From an archaeon RBG_16_50_20 (lineage in GTDB: Archaea; Thermoproteota; Bathyarchaeia; 40CM-2-53-6): a DNA stretch of 5,166 bases. The stretch covers positions 1,209-6,374 of the forward strand of contig MEMY01000100.1 of the NCBI GenBank assembly GCA_001768965.1, in the 5' to 3' direction. Made by a program: the position numbers and the translations under genes. Positions within the stretch are counted from its first letter, which is position 1; each line of letters opens with the position of its first letter. Shown here one piece after another: positions 5,042 through 5,166 of this stretch. The notes under the pieces are model-generated. The model did not search any database. It was given only the letters and a program-made list of their open reading frames with translations, and was not told the origin of the DNA.

Positions 5042-5166
5042 CTAATGATCTAGGTTCTTGTGGAAGAATGCGATAGTTCGTTTCCAGGCCAGTTGAGCAG
5101 CTTTAGAGTTGTAGGCGTCGGGTCGGTCTTTCTCGAAGAACCAATGTTTTGTGCCGGGATAAACGT
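5042..5166 (-). CDS. Dienelactone hydrolase-family protein, C-terminal part (truncated by window edge)
   Basis: On the minus strand the frame is open from the right edge to a TAG at 5042-5044, giving 40 residues. It opens with VYPGTKHWFFEKDRPDAYN and continues with AAQLAWKRTIAFFHKNL. This is the C-terminal signature of dienelactone hydrolase-family alpha/beta hydrolases, where the His of the YPGTxHxF segment is the third member of the Cys-Asp-His triad and an AW.RT..FF..L helix ends the protein. The nucleophile and Asp lie outside the window. Members hydrolyse dienelactones or other esters in the cytosol; the true substrate is unknown. It is convergent with the protease genes and has no evident link to hydrogenase function. 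Confidence 0.85.
   Translation of the reverse strand, partial: VYPGTKHWFFEKDRPDAYNSKAAQLAWKRTIAFFHKNLDH

Noticed and set aside
5026..5054. CCTAG...CTAGG inverted repeat across the hydrolase stop codon
   Set aside because: Five-base arms around a 19-base gap are expected by chance and there is no T-run for a terminator.

Overview
The window carries a compact membrane-bound [NiFe] hydrogenase locus, probably from an archaeon. The archaeal call is an inference. It rests on TATA-like boxes about 26-30 bp ahead of start codons that lack a Shine-Dalgarno site, mixed with one good internal Shine-Dalgarno site, and on the overall look of the proteins. No rRNA or other phylogenetic marker is present, so a bacterium is not strictly excluded.

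Layout, left to right. (1) 1-299, plus strand: the C-terminal SPASM domain of a radical SAM enzyme, cut by the left edge. (2) 3890 down to 343, minus strand: a three-gene operon in the order small subunit (Tat-exported, iron-sulfur), large subunit (NiFe active site), then a b-type cytochrome with an unusual extra C-terminal helical domain. The small and large genes are 1 bp apart; the cytochrome follows after 19 bp. (3) 3891-4195: a divergent promoter region of 305 bp. (4) 4196-4681, plus strand: a HyaD/HybD-type maturation endopeptidase with its three metal ligands. (5) 4669-4862, plus strand: what reads as the C-terminal third of a second, diverged maturation protease, without its N-terminal part and with an apparent frameshift. 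(6) 4863-5041: a non-coding stretch with striking palindromes. (7) 5042-5166, minus strand: the C-terminus of a dienelactone hydrolase-family enzyme, cut by the right edge.

How the parts work together (family knowledge applied to the sequence): the large subunit ends in DPCxxCxxH plus a 14-residue tail, which the divergently encoded endopeptidase would remove after nickel insertion. The matured dimer would be exported by the small subunit's twin-arginine signal and held at the outer face of the membrane by the small subunit's C-terminal helix and the cytochrome. Electrons from H2 would pass through three Fe-S clusters to the b hemes and on to a quinone-like carrier. The radical SAM remnant resembles heme-biosynthesis (AhbC/AhbD/NirJ-like) SPASM proteins, which would suit a heme-dependent hydrogenase, but it is convergent and may be unrelated.

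Most notable points: an Asp at a proximal-cluster Cys position of the small subunit, a rubrerythrin-like helical domain fused to the cytochrome, the collapsed second protease gene, and the palindrome cluster at 4948-4993 with no obvious target gene.
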